This document shows positions 5,360 to 8,982 of a DNA stretch of 8,982 bases, piece by piece; within the stretch, counting starts at the first letter, position 1, and the number at the start of each line of letters is the position of its first letter. The translations under genes were made by a program, and so were the position numbers. Location: positions 1 to 8,982 of the forward strand of contig JBAYJH010000201.1 of assembly GCA_041665185.1 (NCBI GenBank), given 5' to 3'. Below the pieces are notes generated by a model, which was not told the origin of the DNA, searched no databases, and saw only the letters and a list, made by a program, of their open reading frames with translations. This DNA is from JACRAR01 sp041665185. Lineage in GTDB: Bacteria; Pseudomonadota; Gammaproteobacteria; Burkholderiales; Rhodocyclaceae.

Positions 5360-5568
5360 TACGGCTTCCCTGAACCGCGAAATAGCGGCGCACCGCCAGT
5401 CTAGAAATGTCACAGCGAACAGTACAGACACACCAAAGTCAAATTGTTACCAGCACAATTCACATTCAGATAAACTGTAGTGGTCGAGATTTCAGGCAAC
5501 TGTGCCCGTCGACAGGGCGCCGATTGCGGGAAAATCCGGCACAGACCGTGGGCGAAAAAGGTAACCGG
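5360..5568. promoter_or_regulatory. Divergent control region between DUF2917 and the MocR-type regulator
   Basis: A 209-bp gap between divergent genes. Its middle (5430-5480) is AT-rich and contains the perfect inverted repeat AATTGT-N7-ACAATT (5442-5460). TTGTTA (5444-5449) with GATAAA (5469-5474) is a loose plus-strand promoter match (19-bp gap). TTGACT on the minus strand (5437-5442) is a good -35 box but has no clear -10 partner. The inverted repeat overlaps both candidate -35 elements, which is what an autoregulatory operator would do. Binding by the neighbouring regulator is inferred from position only. Confidence 0.45.
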
Positions 5569-7014
5569 ATGGATCAGCGGGCGCTGCGTTACGAACAACT
5601 GGCGGACGAGCTGGCCGGCCTGATCGCCGGACGCGTCTTGCGACCCGGCGACCGGCTGCCCTCGGTGCGCCGTCTGGCCCGCGAAAAGAAGCTGTCCGTC
5701 TCGACCGTGGTGCAGGCCTTGCGCCAACTGGAGGAGCGTGGCCAGGTGGAAGCGCGGCCGCAGTCCGGGTTTTTCGTCCGCCTGCCACCCCCCAGCCAAG
5801 AACCGGAACTGGCGCCGCAAACGCGCAGACGGATGGCGCGTCCGGTATCCGTCGATATCAGCAGCCGTCTCATGGGCGTGCTCGCCTTGAACAGCCGGAC
5901 CGAGATGATTCCCCTGGGTGCCGCCCTGCCGGCCGCCGAACTGCTGCCTATCGCCGGTCTCCAGCGCCTCTACGGCATCGTCGGCCGGCGCTCCGGCGCG
6001 CTCCTCGACGCAGCCAGCCATACGGCGCTGAATCACCCGGATCTGGTGCGACAGTTCCTGCGCCATTCGCTGGGCTGGGGCCAGCCCCTGGACGCGGACG
6101 AGATCGTCGTCACCAATTCCTGCACCGAGGCCCTGTCGCTCTGCCTGCGCGCGGTAACCCGGCCGGGCGATACGGTGGCGGTGGAATCGCCGTCGTACTA
6201 CCTGATGCTGCAATTGCTGGAGCACATGGGGCTCAAGGCCCTGGAGATTCCGACCCATCCCCGCGACGGCATGTCGGTCGACGCACTGGAGATCGCCACC
6301 CGCGAACGGCGCATCGCGGCATGCCTGCTGGTGAGCAATTTCAACAACCCGCTGGGCAGCCTCATCCCCGACCACGAGAAGAAGCGCCTCGCCGAGTTGA
6401 TGGCGGCGCGGCGGATACCCGTCATCGAGGACGATATTTTCGGCAACCTGCATTTCGGTCCGGATCGCCCCTGGCCGGTGAAGTCGTTCGATACTGCCGG
6501 CAACGTGATGCTCTGCTCTTCGCTGTCGAAAACCCTGAGCCCGGCTCTCCGGCTCGGGTACGTCGCGGCGGGCCGATTCCACGCGGAGATCCTGATGCAA
6601 AAGACGTTGACCTCCGGCGCCACCAATCCGGTGACGCAGGCGGTGGTCGCCGGGTATCTGGAATCGACGGCGTACAGCCGCCACCTGCGCCGCCTGCGCC
6701 ATGCCTACGAGAAACAGGTCGTGCAGATGTCCGAAGCGGTGCTGCGATATTTCCCGGCCGGGACCAGGCTATCCCAGCCTCAAGGGGGTTTCGTCCTCTG
6801 GGTCGAACTTCCCGCCGGGATCGATTCCGGAGCACTCTTCGACGAAGCCGTGAAAGCCGGCATCGCCTTCGTTCCGGGTGATCTGTTTTCCGCGAGCGGT
6901 CACTATCGGAATTGCCTGCGCCTGAATTGTGGCAACCCTTGGTCGGCACGCTTCGAGGAGGCCATCAAGCGCTTGGGATCGCTGGCAACCATGGTTGCGC
7001 CGTCCGCCACGTAG
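5569..7014 (+). CDS. MocR-type transcription regulator (GntR HTH plus class I aminotransferase-like domain)
   Basis: 481 aa. Residues 5-70 form a GntR-type winged helix (RPGDRLPSVRRLAREKKLSV, then QALRQLEERGQVEARPQSGFFV). From about residue 95 a fold-type I PLP domain follows, with SLSKTLSPALRLGY (Schiff-base Lys K321), FNNPLG (N260-P261), VIEDDIFGNLHF (Asp D289) and LRLNCG with the carboxylate-binding Arg (R451). MocR proteins use PLP or an aminoacyl-PLP adduct to control vitamin B6, amino-acid or amine genes. The VIEDDI-x-GNLHF motif and lack of an IS-type spacer place it nearer YdcR-like members than GabR or PdxR. The position normally held by Tyr (DD-x-Y), which contacts PLP O3', is Phe (F291). 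The ATG at 5569 has AAAGG 7 nt upstream; an in-frame ATG at 5407 would add 54 residues without family similarity and run through the control region. The effector and targets are unknown; DUF2917 is the obvious candidate target. Confidence 0.94.
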   Translation: MDQRALRYEQLADELAGLIAGRVLRPGDRLPSVRRLAREKKLSVSTVVQALRQLEERGQVEARPQSGFFVRLPPPSQEPELAPQTRRRMARPVSVDISSRLMGVLALNSRTEMIPLGAALPAAELLPIAGLQRLYGIVGRRSGALLDAASHTALNHPDLVRQFLRHSLGWGQPLDADEIVVTNSCTEALSLCLRAVTRPGDTVAVESPSYYLMLQLLEHMGLKALEIPTHPRDGMSVDALEIATRERRIAACLLVSNFNNPLGSLIPDHEKKRLAELMAARRIPVIEDDIFGNLHFGPDRPWPVKSFDTAGNVMLCSSLSKTLSPALRLGYVAAGRFHAEILMQKTLTSGATNPVTQAVVAGYLESTAYSRHLRRLRHAYEKQVVQMSEAVLRYFPAGTRLSQPQGGFVLWVELPAGIDSGALFDEAVKAGIAFVPGDLFSASGHYRNCLRLNCGNPWSARFEEAIKRLGSLATMVAPSAT

Positions 7015-7029
7015 CCGCGGGTAGCCGTA

Positions 7030-7066
7030 GCGTGATCCTGACACGCCTCGCCGGTTCCCGGCCGGC
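7030..7066. terminator. Possible stem-loops between convergent genes (weak)
   Basis: The 58-bp gap between the converging stops contains GCGTG-N7-CACGC (7030-7046) and GCCGG-N7-CCGGC (7050-7066). Either could fold in both transcripts and end or protect them. No T-tract is seen on either strand, so intrinsic termination is not well supported. Confidence 0.25.
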
Positions 7067-7072
7067 AGTGCC

Positions 7073-8982
7073 TCAAGCCCGCCGCGCAAACTCCTCGAAC
7101 TCCGCAAGCGGCAGCGGGCGGCCGAACAGATATCCCTGATAGGCATGGCAGCCATGGTGTCGCAGGAAATCCCGCTGGGCCTCGATTTCGACGCCTTCCG
7201 CAATGACCGCCAGACCCATGCTGCCGGCCAGGGCGACAACCATCTTGGCGATGGCGGCATCGTTGGGATCGGTGAGGATGTCCCGGACGAATCCCTGGTC
7301 GATTTTCAATTGGTCCAGAGGCAGGCGCTTGAGATAGGAGAGCGACGAATAACCCGTGCCGAAGTCGTCCAGCGAGAAGCCGACGCCCTTGGCTTTAAGG
7401 GCGCTCATCTTGGCGATAACGTCCTCGATATTTTCCACCAACAGGCTCTCGGTCAGTTCCAGCTTGAGCAGTTGCGGGTTGGCGCCATGCCGATCAAGAA
7501 TCGACAGCACCTCCTCGACAAAGCTCGGCAGCCTGAACTGCCGGGAGCTGACATTCACGGCGATGGTGAGATGGGCCATTTCCGGCCGGCCGGCCCACTT
7601 GGCGAGTTGTTCGCAGGCGCATTGCAGCACCCAGTGGCCCAGGGGCAGAATCAGCCCGGTGTCCTCGGCCAGGGGGATGAACTCGGCCGGGGACACCAGG
7701 CCGCGCACCGGATGCCGCCAGCGCAACAGCGCCTCGGCACCGGTCAGGCGGCCGGCATCGACCACCTGGGCCTGGAAATAGAGCAGCAACTGGTCTTGCA
7801 GCACCGCTTCGCGCAGGTCGGCTTCCAGCGCCGCACGCCGCGTGACCACAGCCTGCATCTCCGGATCGAAGAAGCGCAGGGTGTTGCGCCCGGCCGCCTT
7901 GGCCTGGTACATGGCCATGTCTGCCCGCTTCAGCAGATCGTCGGTAGTTTCATGTTGATCGGCAAACAGGGCGACGCCGATGCTGGGCGTGCTGTGGTGC
8001 GGGTAACTGCCAAGCTGGTAGTGCTGATTCAGCGTCATGAGTATCTTGCCGCCCACGGTTTCGGCCTGGGTTGCGGCTTCTTGCGTGTTTTCACTCAGGT
8101 CTTCAAGCATCACCACGAATTCGTCGCCGCCCAGCCGGGCCACGCTGTCCCCCTCGCGAACGCAGGTGGCCAGGCGCTGGCCGACCTGTTGCAGCAACAG
8201 GTCGCCGATGTCGTGGCCCAGGGTGTCGTTGAGGGTCTTGAAGTTATCCAGGTCGATAAACAGCAGCGCGCCGGATCTCTTGCTGCGGCTGCTGGAGGCA
8301 AGTGCCTGTTGCAGCCGATCGAGGAGCAGCCGGCGGTTGGGCAGGCCGGTCAGCGGATCGTAGAAAGCCAGCGTATTGATCTTGTCTTCCGCCGCCTTCC
8401 GCGCGGTGATGTCTTCCTTGACCGCCACATAGTGGGTGATGCTTCCATCCGCCTGGCGGATGGGCGTGATGACCGCATGCTCGATGTACTCGCTGCCGTC
8501 CTTGCGCCGGTTGTGAAACTCGCCATCCCAGGCCTGGCCCTGGGCCAGCGCTTCCCAAAGGGAGACGAAGGTCTCGGGCGGGGTCTTGCCCGAGTGCAAC
8601 ATGCGCGGGTTCTGGCCGATGGTTTCCTGGCGGCTGTATCCCGTCTTGCGGACGGAGGATTCGTTCACATACTCTATGCGGCCATCGAGGTCGGTAATGA
8701 CGATGCTCTCTGGGCTTTGCTCCACCGCCAGGGAGAGTTTGCGGAGTTGCTCCTCGGCGGCCTTGCGCTCGGTGATGTCGCGGACGAGCACGATGAAGCG
8801 CCGCTCCTGGGCTTCGATTTTATCCATGGGCGCCACCGAAAGCTCGAACCAGTGCTTCCCTTGCGGCAGATCCAGGGCATAGCTTCTGCCGGTCGACCAG
8901 CCTTTTTCGGAGGCTTCCCGCAGCGCCGCCAGGCATACTGCCGTCACGTCGGGGGGCAGGAATTCGGCGATGAGCTTGCCCA
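7073..8982 (-). CDS. PAS-PAS-GGDEF-EAL cyclic-di-GMP signalling protein (5' end outside window)
   Basis: 635 in-window residues; the frame is open through the right edge, so the true start lies outside. Order: end of a PAS domain with WFELSVAPMD and VRDITERKAAEEQL, a second PAS (LSLAVEQSPESIVITDLDG to HYVAVKEDITARKAAED), a GGDEF domain (AFYDPLTGLPNRRLLLDRL; RLGGDEFVVMLEDL at 8117-8131) and an EAL domain. The inhibitory-site motif REGD (8147-8158) lies exactly five residues before GGDEF, so a c-di-GMP feedback site is present. The EAL domain keeps EALLRW (7727-7735), VNVSSRQF, LELTES, DDFGTGYSSL, LKIDQGF, AEGVE and QGYLFG, the residues needed for metal and phosphodiesterase activity. Both activities therefore look possible. 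No membrane segment is seen in the visible part. The in-window GTG at 8947 is not the start, because PAS sequence continues past it. PAS ligand and output are unknown. Confidence 0.95.
   Translation of the reverse strand, partial: GKLIAEFLPPDVTAVCLAALREASEKGWSTGRSYALDLPQGKHWFELSVAPMDKIEAQERRFIVLVRDITERKAAEEQLRKLSLAVEQSPESIVITDLDGRIEYVNESSVRKTGYSRQETIGQNPRMLHSGKTPPETFVSLWEALAQGQAWDGEFHNRRKDGSEYIEHAVITPIRQADGSITHYVAVKEDITARKAAEDKINTLAFYDPLTGLPNRRLLLDRLQQALASSSRSKRSGALLFIDLDNFKTLNDTLGHDIGDLLLQQVGQRLATCVREGDSVARLGGDEFVVMLEDLSENTQEAATQAETVGGKILMTLNQHYQLGSYPHHSTPSIGVALFADQHETTDDLLKRADMAMYQAKAAGRNTLRFFDPEMQAVVTRRAALEADLREAVLQDQLLLYFQAQVVDAGRLTGAEALLRWRHPVRGLVSPAEFIPLAEDTGLILPLGHWVLQCACEQLAKWAGRPEMAHLTIAVNVSSRQFRLPSFVEEVLSILDRHGANPQLLKLELTESLLVENIEDVIAKMSALKAKGVGFSLDDFGTGYSSLSYLKRLPLDQLKIDQGFVRDILTDPNDAAIAKMVVALAGSMGLAVIAEGVEIEAQRDFLRHHGCHAYQGYLFGRPLPLAEFEEFARRA

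Noticed and set aside
5407..5568. N-terminal 54-residue extension of the MocR-type regulator
   Set aside because: It runs through the AT-rich divergent control region and lies ahead of the normal GntR-domain beginning; the ATG at 5569 has a better ribosome-binding site.
5410..6702. Minus-strand open frame of 430 codons
   Set aside because: It is antisense to the MocR-type regulator, and its protein is a low-complexity His/Arg/Gln-rich sequence typical of shadow frames.

Overview
The window is about 9 kb of GC-rich bacterial chromosome. Its protein families (a BCAM0308-type zinc protein, DUF2934, DUF2917 beside a MocR-type regulator, a PAS-GGDEF-EAL protein) fit a betaproteobacterium, perhaps Rhodocyclales or Burkholderiales. 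This placement is inferred from gene content and base composition only. There are no rRNA or tRNA genes, no CRISPR array and no recognisable transposase. Coding density is high and nearly every gene lies on the minus strand; the exception is the MocR-type regulator at 5569-7014.

Region by region, from the left. (1) 1-1044, minus: a stress-type operon with a small double-CXXC protein of the BCAM0308 family, followed 12 bp later by a compact HscC-like Hsp70 that is cut by the window edge. A promoter-like sequence lies at 1123-1150. (2) 1045-1351: a 307-bp gap holding three tandem copies of a 27-bp repeat. (3) 1352-2068, minus: a DUF2934 protein and a YbhB/PEBP-family protein. The best start of the PEBP gene is an ATA codon placed behind a good Shine-Dalgarno sequence. 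(4) 2207-4906, minus: a nucleobase/NAD salvage group made of a COG2236-like phosphoribosyltransferase, nicotinamidase PncA and nicotinate phosphoribosyltransferase PncB. PncA and PncB are separated by 2 bp and together convert nicotinamide to nicotinate mononucleotide (Preiss-Handler salvage). (5) 5015-7014: a DUF2917 protein (minus) divergent from a MocR/GntR-aminotransferase regulator (plus). Their shared 209-bp control region contains a perfect 6-bp inverted repeat. (6) 7073-8982, minus: the C-terminal part of a PAS-PAS-GGDEF-EAL cyclic-di-GMP protein, with its start beyond the right edge.

Most of the content is recognisable housekeeping, stress and signalling genes. I found no clearly new defence or mobile system. 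The points most worth a second look are the ATA start of the PEBP gene, the 27-bp triplicate repeat beside the stress operon, the pairing of a zinc protein with a compact Hsp70, the grouping of an unassigned phosphoribosyltransferase with pncA-pncB, and the MocR regulator, which has Phe where the fold normally has the Tyr that contacts PLP.
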